Positions 14,959-22,370 of a stretch of DNA of 31,930 nucleotides are shown piece by piece. The position numbers were made by a program, and so were the translations under genes. Numbering within the stretch: the stretch's first letter is position 1; each line of letters opens with the position of its first letter. The stretch lies in assembly GCA_033763435.1 (NCBI GenBank), contig JANRKN010000043.1, forward strand, positions 1 through 31,930. The letters run 5' to 3'. The notes beneath the pieces were generated by a model, which worked only from the letters and a program-made list of their open reading frames with translations, was not told the origin of the DNA and ran no database searches. This stretch comes from JANRKN01 sp033763435 (lineage in GTDB: Bacteria > Planctomycetota > Phycisphaerae > Phycisphaerales > UBA1924).

Positions 14959-16035
14959 TCAACACCCCGCCGCGAACCGCGCCGAGAACGCCACGAAGTC
15001 GTCGGAGTCGATGAACCCGCTCCCGTCGAAATCCGCCGAGAACGCGCACTCTGGGTCGGGTCCCGCGAGGCTCGCCCCCGGCGCTTCGCACCCGCGATCG
15101 AACGCCGCGAGATAGAGCACAAAGTCATCGCTGTCGACGAAGCCCGAGCGATCGACATCGGCAAAGCACGGCATCACCGCGGCCCAGGCGAGCGTCGTCA
15201 GCCCCGCGCCGCTCGCGCGCACGCCCGTGAAGTTCTCGTTCGCGTCGAAGGCGACGACCGCGCCCGCGCCGTTGAACGTGCCCCCGACGTACATCGTGCC
15301 GTCGGCCGCGAACTCGACCGTGCGCGGGTTGGTCAGGCCCGGCGCGGTGATGCGCCTCTGGAACGCGCCCGTGCTCGAGTACACGCGGATCGCGTTGTCC
15401 GGGCTCTGGCTCGTGACGTACACGCGGCCCTCGGGCCCGAAGGCAAAGCCCCGCGGCAAAGTGGGCCCGTCCGGGATGTTCATGACGAGCAGGCCCGCGG
15501 ACTCGCCCGTGATGCCGTCGTAGCGCTTGACCGCCCGGCAGATCTCGCACGTGAGGTACAGGTTGCCGTCGGCGCCCCAGTGCACATCGCGCGGCTGGGG
15601 CGTGAAGGGTCCGACGAAGATGTTCTCGAAGGCGCCGGTCGTGCCGTCGTAGCGGTTCACGCGCGCCGCCGCGGCCATGTGCGTGACGAACAGATCGCCC
15701 GTCGGCCCCCACGCGAGGCCCTGCGGGCTCACGAGCCCGCCGCTGCCCGGCGCGACGAACGCGCCGAGCGACGCGCCCGAGATCGGATGAAAGCGATACA
15801 CCGCGTTGGTCGCGCTGTCGACGACATACAGCAAGCCGTCAGGCCCGAAGCGCGCGGCCGTGATGCCCGTCAGACCCGTCTGCGCCAGCGTCGTCCCCGC
15901 GCCCTGCGCGTCGAACGCGATCAACGCGCCGGTGGGCGCGTCGAGGGCGACCAGCCCCGGCTGCGCGAGCGCGGCATGGGCCGAGGCCAGCAACGCGGCC
16001 GCGGCGGACAGCACCGCCCGAAGGTCAAGGTTCAT
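14959..16035 (-). CDS. Secreted NHL/SMP-30-type beta-propeller protein with GC-type dockerin
   Basis: The ATG at 16035 (358 aa) lies after GCGAGG and starts a signal peptide ending H-A-A-L-A-Q (about residue 24). The body has repeated blades of the form F-G-P-D-G-x-L-Y-V, W-G-P-T-G-D-L-F-V, W-G-A-D-G-N-L-Y-L, F-G-P-E-G-R-V-Y-V and F-A-A-D-G-T-M-Y-V, each about 45-50 residues apart. These are typical of NHL or SMP-30/gluconolactonase-like propellers. No enzyme active site is evident, so binding is as likely as catalysis. Two cysteine-framed dockerin-like motifs form the C-terminus, ending F-A-A-G-C. The 236 bases between it and gatA hold a small hairpin but no clear promoter. Confidence 0.88.
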   Translation of the reverse strand: MNLDLRAVLSAAAALLASAHAALAQPGLVALDAPTGALIAFDAQGAGTTLAQTGLTGITAARFGPDGLLYVVDSATNAVYRFHPISGASLGAFVAPGSGGLVSPQGLAWGPTGDLFVTHMAAAARVNRYDGTTGAFENIFVGPFTPQPRDVHWGADGNLYLTCEICRAVKRYDGITGESAGLLVMNIPDGPTLPRGFAFGPEGRVYVTSQSPDNAIRVYSSTGAFQRRITAPGLTNPRTVEFAADGTMYVGGTFNGAGAVVAFDANENFTGVRASGAGLTTLAWAAVMPCFADVDRSGFVDSDDFVLYLAAFDRGCEAPGASLAGPDPECAFSADFDGSGFIDSDDFVAFSARFAAGC

Positions 16036-16271
16036 CGGATCGCCTCGCTCTCTCTCGCTCGCGCGCGAATCCCACGCGCGATCACTCTCAAGCACCGTCC
16101 CCACCCCGCCTGTCCCCAACCCCCACCCAAACTACCCCTCGGGGCCGAGAATCGCCAGCAAAATCGGACCCTTCGGCGCGTGGTTTGGGAGCATCTCCCG
16201 CTCGTGACGGCAGATCCCCGGGGCTGGCCCGATCGGGGGCTCACCTGTTGGTCCGACAGGGGGGGCGAATG

Positions 16272-17762
16272 TCAGCCCCGCGGCGCGACCCGGCCCATCC
16301 ACGCGCCCGAGGCTTCGTACTGCCGCGCGATCCGCAGCAGCGACGACTCTTCAAACGCCGGGCCCACGAGCTGGATGCCGATCGGTAGCTCGCGCCCCTC
16401 GACCATCGCCGAGCCCGAGGGCACGGTGATGCCCGGCAGGCCCGCGAGGTTCACCGTGACGGTGTACAGGTCTTCGAGGTAGAGCGCGAGCGGGTCGCCG
16501 AGCTTTTCGCCCAGCTTGAACGCGGGCGAGGGCGCGGGCGGCATGAGCACCGCGTGGCAGCCCCGCTCGAACGCGCGGTCGTAGTCGCGCTTGATGAGCC
16601 GGCGCACCTTCAGCGCGTTGACGTAGTACGCATCGGCGTAGCCGCTGCTGAGCACGTGCGTGCCGAGCATGATCCGCCGCTGAACCTCGGGCCCGAAGCC
16701 CTCGGCGCGCGAACGCGTGTAGAGCGTGAGCAGGTCCTCGCCCGGCGCGAGCTTCGCCCGCGTGCCGTAGCGGATGCCGTCGAACCGCGCGAGATTGCTC
16801 GAGGCCTCAGCCGGCGCGACGATGTAGTACGCCGCGATGCCGTGGTCGGTCATCGGAAGATCAATGTCGACGATCTTCGCGCCAAGCCCGCGGAAGCGTT
16901 CGATCGCGCGCTCAAACTCCGCGGCGACCGCCGGATGGTTCGCGTCGCTCCGCGCCTGCCGGGGCACGCCCAGCGTCAGGCCTCTGACGGGCTCATCAAG
17001 CCCCGCGGCAAAGTCGGGCACGGGCCTTGCGCTGCTCGTCGCGTCGCGCGCGTCCTGCCCGCAGATCACGCTCAGCGCGAGCGCCGAATCGCGCACGCAC
17101 GTCGAGAGCGGCCCGACCTGATCAAGGCTCGAAGCAAACGCGACGAGCCCGAAGCGCGAGACGCGCCCGTACGTGGGCTTGATGCCGACGAGGCCGCAGA
17201 GCCCCGCGGGCTGACGGATCGAGCCCCCCGTGTCCGAGCCCAGCGACAGCGGCACAAAGCCCGCGGCGACCGCGGCCGCCGAACCGCCCGAACTTCCGCC
17301 CGGCACGCGCGAGAGGTCCCACGGGTTGCGCGTCGGGCCAAAGGCCGAGTGCTCGGTCGAGCCGCCCATCGCGAACTCGTCGAGGTTGGCCTTGCCGACG
17401 ATGACCGCGCCCGCGTCGAGCAGCTTGCGCACGCACGTCGCGGTGTAGGGGCTGCGGAACTCGGCGAGCATCTTCGAGGCGCAGGTGGTCTTGCCCCATT
17501 CGAGGCACAGATTGTCCTTGATCGCCACGGGCACGCCCGCGAGCGGGAGCTTTTCGCCCGCGCGGATGCGCGCATCGACCGCGTCGGCATCGCGCAGGGC
17601 CTTGTCTTCGAAGGTCTCGAGGAACGCGTGGACTTCGCGGTCGCCCGAGGCGATCTCGCGCAACGCCGCCGCGGTGACGTCGCGCGCCGAGCGCGCGCCC
17701 GCGCTCACCTGCGAGGCGATCTCGTGCGCGGGCGTGATGGTGCGAGGGGTTGCGCCGGTCAT
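16272..17762 (-). CDS. gatA: Asp-tRNA(Asn)/Glu-tRNA(Gln) amidotransferase subunit A
   Basis: GatA releases ammonia from glutamine for the GatCAB complex, which converts misacylated Glu-tRNA(Gln) and Asp-tRNA(Asn) into Gln-tRNA(Gln) and Asn-tRNA(Asn). The 496-aa length is normal. The amidase-signature triad is intact: Lys82 in A-I-K-D-N, Ser157 in G-G-S-S-G-G-S and the nucleophile Ser181 in D-T-G-G-S-I-R-Q-P. Its ATG overlaps the gatC stop by four bases (ATGA), so the two are translationally coupled. gatB is not in the window and must lie elsewhere. Confidence 0.97.
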   Translation of the reverse strand: MTGATPRTITPAHEIASQVSAGARSARDVTAAALREIASGDREVHAFLETFEDKALRDADAVDARIRAGEKLPLAGVPVAIKDNLCLEWGKTTCASKMLAEFRSPYTATCVRKLLDAGAVIVGKANLDEFAMGGSTEHSAFGPTRNPWDLSRVPGGSSGGSAAAVAAGFVPLSLGSDTGGSIRQPAGLCGLVGIKPTYGRVSRFGLVAFASSLDQVGPLSTCVRDSALALSVICGQDARDATSSARPVPDFAAGLDEPVRGLTLGVPRQARSDANHPAVAAEFERAIERFRGLGAKIVDIDLPMTDHGIAAYYIVAPAEASSNLARFDGIRYGTRAKLAPGEDLLTLYTRSRAEGFGPEVQRRIMLGTHVLSSGYADAYYVNALKVRRLIKRDYDRAFERGCHAVLMPPAPSPAFKLGEKLGDPLALYLEDLYTVTVNLAGLPGITVPSGSAMVEGRELPIGIQLVGPAFEESSLLRIARQYEASGAWMGRVAPRG

Positions 17763-18106
17763 GCCCCGCCCCCGTCGCCCAGCACCTTGGGCACCTTGAT
17801 GAATCGCTCGACGCTCTCGGGCGCCATGGCCTTGAGGGCCTCGATGGGAAGCTCGGGCCCCGGCGTGTCCTCATCGAGGCGGTTGACCTCGCCCCCGACG
17901 TGCGCGAGGGGCTCAACATCAGCCAAGTCCAGCTCGCGGATCCGCTGCACATACGCGAGCACGCCCGACAGCTTCTCGCGGTACGACGCGACCTGATCGT
18001 CGCGCAGGCTCAGGCGCGAAAGCGCGGCCACCTTGCGCACATAGTCGTCGGTCAGTTCCGGCCCGGGGGCGGGTTCGGACGCGGGGCTTGAGGGCTGATC
18101 GGGCAT
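17759..18106 (-). CDS. gatC: Asp-tRNA(Asn)/Glu-tRNA(Gln) amidotransferase subunit C
   Basis: This 115-residue protein wraps around GatA and GatB to stabilise the GatCAB complex. Matching features are V-x-K-V-A-A-L-S-R-L-S-L (about 24-35), the Y-V-Q-R-I-R-E-L-D segment and D-V-E-P-L-A-H. A proline-rich N-terminal extension of about 18 residues precedes the conserved part, and the C-terminus reads F-I-K-V-P-K-V-L. It sits directly before gatA with a 4-base overlap. A TACACT hexamer ends nine bases before the ATG and there is no Shine-Dalgarno sequence. It is divergent from the gene at 18160 across 53 bases. Confidence 0.94.
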   Translation of the reverse strand: MPDQPSSPASEPAPGPELTDDYVRKVAALSRLSLRDDQVASYREKLSGVLAYVQRIRELDLADVEPLAHVGGEVNRLDEDTPGPELPIEALKAMAPESVERFIKVPKVLGDGGGA

Positions 18107-18122
18107 GACGCCGCGAGTGTAC

Positions 18123-18154
18123 GTCGGACGCTCCGACCGGCGGGCTCCTAAAAT
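18123..18154 (+). promoter_or_regulatory. Operator-like palindrome and -10 element between gatC and the zinc-ribbon-like gene
   Basis: GTCGGA-CGC-TCCGAC (18123-18137) is a perfect 6-3-6 inverted repeat at the place of the -35 region. TAAAAT (18149-18154) ends five bases before the ATG at 18160, so the transcript would be leaderless. The palindrome could control both divergent genes; this is inferred from position. Confidence 0.45.
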
Positions 18155-18159
18155 GGCCC

Positions 18160-18462
18160 ATGCCGACGTACGTGTACGAGGTCCTGACCAAAGACGGCGA
18201 GGGCACCGGTCGGTGCTTCGAGCTGGTGCAGTCGATGAAGGACAAGGCGCTGACGAAGCACCCGGAGACGGGCGAGCCCGTGCGCCGCGTGCCTCAAATG
18301 CCGACGATCGCCGGCAAGTGGTCGGACATCAAGTCCAAGTCCGCGCTGTCGGACAAGAACCTCGAGCGGCTGGGCTTCACCAAGTACGAGCGCAAGGGCA
18401 AGGGCTATATGGAGCGCACCGCCGGGAAGATGGGCCCCAAGAGCATCTCGGCGGACGACTGA
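18160..18462 (+). CDS. FmdB-type zinc-ribbon-like protein lacking the zinc cysteines
   Basis: The 100-residue product begins M-P-T-Y-V-Y-E-V and continues F-E-L-V-Q-S-M-K-D-K-A-L-T-K-H-P-E-T-G-E-P-V-R-R-V, the framework of the FmdB/putative regulatory zinc-ribbon family. Family members carry two C-x2-C pairs (near Y-x-C-x-x-C-G and C-P-x-C-G); here those places read V-L-T-K-D-G and H-P-E-T-G. The only cysteine is in G-R-C-F-E. The fold may persist without zinc. The rest is basic and polar (K-x-K-G-K-G-Y). Its role is unknown. The start is set by the family N-terminus and by TAAAAT five bases upstream. Confidence 0.85.
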   Translation: MPTYVYEVLTKDGEGTGRCFELVQSMKDKALTKHPETGEPVRRVPQMPTIAGKWSDIKSKSALSDKNLERLGFTKYERKGKGYMERTAGKMGPKSISADD

Positions 18463-18509
18463 GCGGGCGGAGCGCCCCGCACCACCCCACACCACACCCC
18501 ACACCCTGC

Positions 18510-18536
18510 ACCGCCGCGTGCCGCCTGTGCGGCGGT
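18510..18536 (+). terminator. Hairpin between the zinc-ribbon-like gene and rlmKL
   Basis: ACCGCCGC (18510-18517) pairs perfectly with GCGGCGGT (18529-18536) around an 11-base loop, 47 bases after the upstream stop. No T run follows, so termination is uncertain. A CA-rich tract (18480-18510) precedes it. Confidence 0.35.
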
Positions 18537-18559
18537 CCGCGTCGGCCTAGCCTCACGCG

Positions 18560-20932
18560 ATGGAGTTTTTGGCCACGTGCGCGTTCGGGCTCGAGGCGGT
18601 GGTCCAGCGGGAGCTGGAGGCGCTGGGCGTGGCCGCTCGGATCCCCTCGACGGGGCGTGTGAGCTTTGAGGGCGACGCGCGGACGCTCGCGCGGGCCAAC
18701 ATCATGCTGCGGGCCGCGGACCGGGTGCTGCTGAAGCTCGCCGAGTTCCGCGCGACGGACTTCGGCGTGCTCTACGACCGGACGCGCGAGATCGCGTGGG
18801 AAGATTTTCTGGGCGCGGACTGCGAGTTCCCCGTCACCGGGCGCAGCGTCAAGAGCGGGCTGTCGAGCGTGCCGGCGTGCCAGAAGATCGTCAAGAAAGC
18901 CATCGTGGATCGGCTGCTGGAGCGTCATCGCGTGCGCGAGCTGCCCGAGACGGGCCCGCGCGCGGTGATCGAGGTCGCGCTGCTGGAGGATGTCGCAACG
19001 CTGACGCTCGACACCTCGGGCGCGGGGCTGCACAAGCGCGGGTATCGCACGCTGGTGGGCGAGGCCTCGCTGAAGGAAACGATGGCGGCGGGGTTGGTGA
19101 TGCTGAGCCCGTGGACGCCGCGGAGGCCCTTGGTGGACCCCTTCTGCGGCACGGGCACCATCGCGATCGAAGCGGCGATGATCGGGCTGAACATCGCGCC
19201 CGGCGCCAACCGCGACTTTGACGCCTGCCACTGGACGGGCCCGGCGTGCGAGGGCTGGGCGGAGGTGTTCGACGAAGTCGCTGACGAATGCCGGGCGCAG
19301 CAGCGCGATCGGCTGGACTACACGATCCACGCGTCGGACATCGACGAGCACGCGCTGAGGCTGGCGCGCCAGCACGCGAAGGCGGCGGGGGTCGAGCGGT
19401 TCATTCACTTCCAGCGCCGGGCGTTCGCCGAGCTGACAACGTCGGCGGACTACGGCGTGATCGTGACCAACCCGCCCTACGGCCAGCGGCTGGGCGAAGA
19501 GGCCGAGATCACCGAGCTGTACGCGCGCTTCCCGCAGGTGCTGCGCGGGCTGCCGACGTGGAGCTTCTTCATTCTCACCGCGCGGCCCGACCTCGAAACG
19601 ATTGTGGGCCAGAAGGCCACGCGCCGACGCAAGCTGTTCAACGCGCAGATCGAGTGCACGTACTACCAGTTCCTCGGGCCCAAGCCGCCCGACATGATCC
19701 GCGGCGCGCGCGACGATGCGCCCGCGAGCGCCGACACCGAAACAGACGCGGCGCCCAAGCCGAGCGCAACCGTCGAGCCCAGCGCGACCGTCGAGCCGAG
19801 CGCGACCGTCGAACCGAGCGCCGATGTCGGACCGGGCGCGGATGTGAACATCGGCGTAGAGATCGAACCGAGCACGGACGCGCCACCTGCTTCGCCGGCG
19901 GTTCAGAAGAAAGCGCCGACGGGCCCGGTGTTTCAGGGCCTGCGCGAGCGCGACCTGGCGGAGATCGCGCAGTTCGAGCGCACGCTGACGAACAACGCCC
20001 GGCATCTGCGCAAGTATCCGTCGCGCGGCATTACGTGCTATCGCGTGTACGAGCGCGATGCGCCCGACGTGCCGTTGATCATTGATGTGTACCACGACCA
20101 CGCGCACGTGTTCGAGTATGAGCGTGAACACTCGCGCTCGATCGCGCAGCAGGCCGAGTGGTTCGATGCGTGCCAGGCGGTGATCGCGCGGGTGCTCGAG
20201 ATGCCGACGGACCACGTGGTGATGAAGCGTCGGCACCGCCAGCGCGAGGGTCAGCAGCACACCAAATACGACTCGTCGGGCGAGGCGTTCCTCGTCGAAG
20301 AGGCGGGGCTGAAGTTCTGGGTGAACCTGCGAGATTACACCGACACGGGGCTGTTCCTCGACCATCGGCTAACCCGCGGCATGGTGCGCGCCGAGGCGCA
20401 GGGCAAGCGGTTCTTGAATCTCTTCGCGTACACGGGCTCGTTCACGGTGTATGCCGCGGCCGGGGGCGCCGCGAGCACCACGACGGTCGACCTCTCGAAC
20501 ACGTATCTCGACTGGGCGCAGGCGAACCTCGAGGCGAACAACCTGTGGGACGCGCGCAAGCACCGGCTGATCCGCTCGGACATCCGCGAGTTTCTGGTCG
20601 AGCATCCCCCGGCGCCGCGCGACGGGCGGGGCGTGTATGACCTGGCGGTGGTCGATCCGCCGACGTTCTCCAACAGCAAGAGCACCGAGACGGACTGGGA
20701 CGTCCAGGTCGACCACGTGCCGTTGCTGACGCGCACGGCGGGTCTGATGTCGCCGGGCGGGGTCATCTATTTCTCGAACAACTTCCGGCGGTTCAAGCTG
20801 GACGAGCCCGCGCTGCTCGAGGCGCTGCCGGGGCTGACGATCCGCGAGATCACCCACCGGACGATCCCGCCCGAGTATCGCAACGAGAAGATCCACCGCT
20901 GCTGGCGGCTGGTGCTGCCGCCGCGGGACTGA
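18560..20932 (+). CDS. rlmL: Bifunctional 23S rRNA methyltransferase RlmKL
   Basis: The 790-aa protein fuses two SAM-dependent enzymes that act on 23S rRNA: RlmL (m2G2445) and RlmK (m7G2069), E. coli numbering. The N-terminal part begins M-E-F-L-A-T-C-A-F-G-L-E, as in THUMP-type enzymes. It has V-D-P-F-C-G-T-G-T-I (Asp193 onwards) and the catalytic N-P-P-Y-G (304-308). The C-terminal half has L-F-A-Y-T-G-S-F (from about 621), the SAM-site D-L-S-N-T-Y and V-D-P-P-T-F (Asp699-Pro701). Between the halves, residues about 394-453 form an acidic, proline-rich linker with P-S-A-T-V-E repeats, which explains why it is longer than the roughly 700-residue E. coli enzyme. TAGCCT ends six bases before the ATG and there is no Shine-Dalgarno sequence. 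Confidence 0.95.
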   Translation: MEFLATCAFGLEAVVQRELEALGVAARIPSTGRVSFEGDARTLARANIMLRAADRVLLKLAEFRATDFGVLYDRTREIAWEDFLGADCEFPVTGRSVKSGLSSVPACQKIVKKAIVDRLLERHRVRELPETGPRAVIEVALLEDVATLTLDTSGAGLHKRGYRTLVGEASLKETMAAGLVMLSPWTPRRPLVDPFCGTGTIAIEAAMIGLNIAPGANRDFDACHWTGPACEGWAEVFDEVADECRAQQRDRLDYTIHASDIDEHALRLARQHAKAAGVERFIHFQRRAFAELTTSADYGVIVTNPPYGQRLGEEAEITELYARFPQVLRGLPTWSFFILTARPDLETIVGQKATRRRKLFNAQIECTYYQFLGPKPPDMIRGARDDAPASADTETDAAPKPSATVEPSATVEPSATVEPSADVGPGADVNIGVEIEPSTDAPPASPAVQKKAPTGPVFQGLRERDLAEIAQFERTLTNNARHLRKYPSRGITCYRVYERDAPDVPLIIDVYHDHAHVFEYEREHSRSIAQQAEWFDACQAVIARVLEMPTDHVVMKRRHRQREGQQHTKYDSSGEAFLVEEAGLKFWVNLRDYTDTGLFLDHRLTRGMVRAEAQGKRFLNLFAYTGSFTVYAAAGGAASTTTVDLSNTYLDWAQANLEANNLWDARKHRLIRSDIREFLVEHPPAPRDGRGVYDLAVVDPPTFSNSKSTETDWDVQVDHVPLLTRTAGLMSPGGVIYFSNNFRRFKLDEPALLEALPGLTIREITHRTIPPEYRNEKIHRCWRLVLPPRD
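19760..19831 (+). repeat. 18-bp in-frame tandem repeat in rlmKL linker
   Basis: Four 18-base units (19760, 19778, 19796, 19814) differ by one to five bases. The first three encode P-S-A-T-V-E and the fourth a diverged P-S-A-D-V-G. The unit keeps the frame, so copy number can change without breaking the enzyme. Confidence 0.85.
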
Positions 20933-20988
20933 TTCCCTTCCGGCCCGGTTGGCGGCTTGCCGAGCGGGACGTCGGGAAGGAGCGTGCG

Positions 20989-20994
20989 TATAAT
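20989..20994 (+). promoter_or_regulatory. Consensus -10 (TATAAT) of fbaB
   Basis: A perfect TATAAT lies 71 bases upstream of the fbaB ATG. No strong -35 hexamer stands 16-18 bases before it; GGGACG is the best available. High expression of the aldolase would fit a consensus -10. Confidence 0.5.
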
Positions 20995-21065
20995 CCGCCG
21001 CGTTTGTCCGATTTTGGTCGGAGCAGGCGCGTTTCCGTCACTCCTATCTGACCCGGAGGTCATGA

Positions 21066-22190
21066 ATGTTCACGCCTGCCACGCCTTCGCTGGATGTCCG
21101 CGCCGCCCTGGGCGACGCTGCCGGTTCGTTGCTGTCGTACGAGTCCAAGACGGTGAACAAGGCGCAGATCGCGCTGCCGGGGCCGGACTTTGTCGACCGG
21201 GTGCTGGCGCACAGCGACCGGACCGTCCCGGTGCTTCGCAACTTCCAGACGATCATGAACACCGGGCGCCTGGCGGGGACGGGCTATGTCTCGATCCTTC
21301 CGGTGGACCAGGGCATAGAGCACTCGGCGGGCGCGAGCTTCGCTCCCAACCCCGCGTACTTCGACCCCGAGAACATCGTGAAGCTCGCCCTCGAGGGCGG
21401 GTGCAATGCCGTCGCCTCGACCTTCGGCGTGCTGGGCTCGGTCGCGCGCAAGTACGCCCACAAGATCCCGTTCCTGGTGAAGTTCAACCACAACGAGATC
21501 CTTTCGTACCCCAACACGTTCGATCAGACGCTCTACGGCTCGATCCGCATGGCCCATGACATGGGCGCGATCGCCGTCGGCGCCACCATCTACTTCGGCT
21601 CCGAAGAATCCCGCCGACAGATCCAGGAAGTCGCGGCGATGTTCGAAGAGGCGCACTCGCTGGGCATGGTGACCGTCCTCTGGTGCTACACGCGCAACAA
21701 CGCCTTCAAGGTCAAGGGCGCCGACGGCAAGAGCACCGACTACCACGCCTCGGCCGACCTTACGGGCCAGGCCAACCACCTCGGCGCGACCATCCAGGCC
21801 GACATCATCAAGCAGAAGCTCCCCACCAACAACGGCGGCTACGCCGCGCTGAACGCTGGTTCCTCGGCCTACGGCAAGTGGGACAAGCGCGTCTACACGC
21901 AGCTCTGCGGCAGCGATGAGGCCGGCCACGGCGGACACCCGATCGACCTCTGCCGCTACCAGGTCGTCAACAACTTCATGGGCCGCGTCCCGCTCATCAA
22001 CTCGGGCGGCGAGAGCAAGGGCGCGGGCGACCTCCAGGAAGCCGTCGCAACCGCGGTCATCAACAAGCGCGCGGGCGGCATGGGACTGATCTCGGGCCGC
22101 AAGGCCTTCCAGAAGCCCATGAACGAGGGCGTCAAGCTCCTCAACGCCATCCAGGACGTCTATCTCGACAAGAGCGTCACCATCGCCTGA
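21066..22190 (+). CDS. fbaB: Class I fructose-bisphosphate aldolase, archaeal/DhnA type
   Basis: This aldolase reversibly splits fructose 1,6-bisphosphate into dihydroxyacetone phosphate and glyceraldehyde 3-phosphate through a Schiff base. The 374-aa sequence follows E. coli FbaB closely: P-V-D-Q-G-I-E-H-S, V-K-F-N-H-N-E, A-D-I-I-K-Q-K-L-P-T-N-N-G-G-Y and L-I-N-S-G-G-E-S-K-G. The second lysine of I-K-Q-K (Lys251) is the likely Schiff-base residue by comparison with archaeal aldolases. GGAGG lies six bases before the ATG; an overlapping upstream ATG in another frame leads nowhere. A consensus -10 precedes it and a strong hairpin follows, so the gene appears to be a single transcription unit. 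Confidence 0.97.
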   Translation: MFTPATPSLDVRAALGDAAGSLLSYESKTVNKAQIALPGPDFVDRVLAHSDRTVPVLRNFQTIMNTGRLAGTGYVSILPVDQGIEHSAGASFAPNPAYFDPENIVKLALEGGCNAVASTFGVLGSVARKYAHKIPFLVKFNHNEILSYPNTFDQTLYGSIRMAHDMGAIAVGATIYFGSEESRRQIQEVAAMFEEAHSLGMVTVLWCYTRNNAFKVKGADGKSTDYHASADLTGQANHLGATIQADIIKQKLPTNNGGYAALNAGSSAYGKWDKRVYTQLCGSDEAGHGGHPIDLCRYQVVNNFMGRVPLINSGGESKGAGDLQEAVATAVINKRAGGMGLISGRKAFQKPMNEGVKLLNAIQDVYLDKSVTIA

Positions 22191-22216
22191 GTTGACAGAA
22201 CTCTCTGAATCGCACC

Positions 22217-22250
22217 ACGCCGCGGGGACCGCAACCCGCGGCGTTGTTCT
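22217..22250 (+). terminator. Intrinsic terminator of fbaB
   Basis: ACGCCGCGGG (22217-22226) and CCCGCGGCGT (22235-22244) form a perfect 10-bp stem with an 8-base loop, followed by TGTTCT. It begins 27 bases after the fbaB stop and insulates fbaB from the next promoter. Confidence 0.7.
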
Positions 22251-22315
22251 GCGCGCCGCCGCGATCGGCAGCGGCGAGGCGGATGAGTCAGTGAAGCACT
22301 TTGCTGCACCCGGGC

Positions 22316-22344
22316 TTGACAGGAATCAGGGGGGGGGTTATTCT
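22316..22344 (+). promoter_or_regulatory. Near-consensus promoter with a G9 tract in the spacer
   Basis: TTGACA (22316-22321) and TATTCT (22339-22344) are separated by exactly 17 bases. The spacer contains nine consecutive G (22329-22337). GGGAGG (22358-22363) lies seven bases before the ATG at 22371. Changes in the length of the G run would move the spacing away from or back to 17, the classic design of a phase-variable promoter. Variation itself cannot be seen in one sequence. Confidence 0.75.
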
Positions 22345-22370
22345 GGGCTCAGACTTCGGGAGGTTTCTCG

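Noticed and set aside
14797..16482. Open plus-strand frame of 561 codons opposite the propeller gene
   Set aside because: The minus strand has a signal peptide, propeller blades and dockerin; the plus frame has none.
16554..17996. Open plus-strand frame of 480 codons opposite gatA/gatC
   Set aside because: gatA and gatC are certain on the minus strand.
18377..20365. Open minus-strand frame of 662 codons opposite rlmKL
   Set aside because: The plus-strand enzyme motifs are complete; the antisense frame is a composition artefact.
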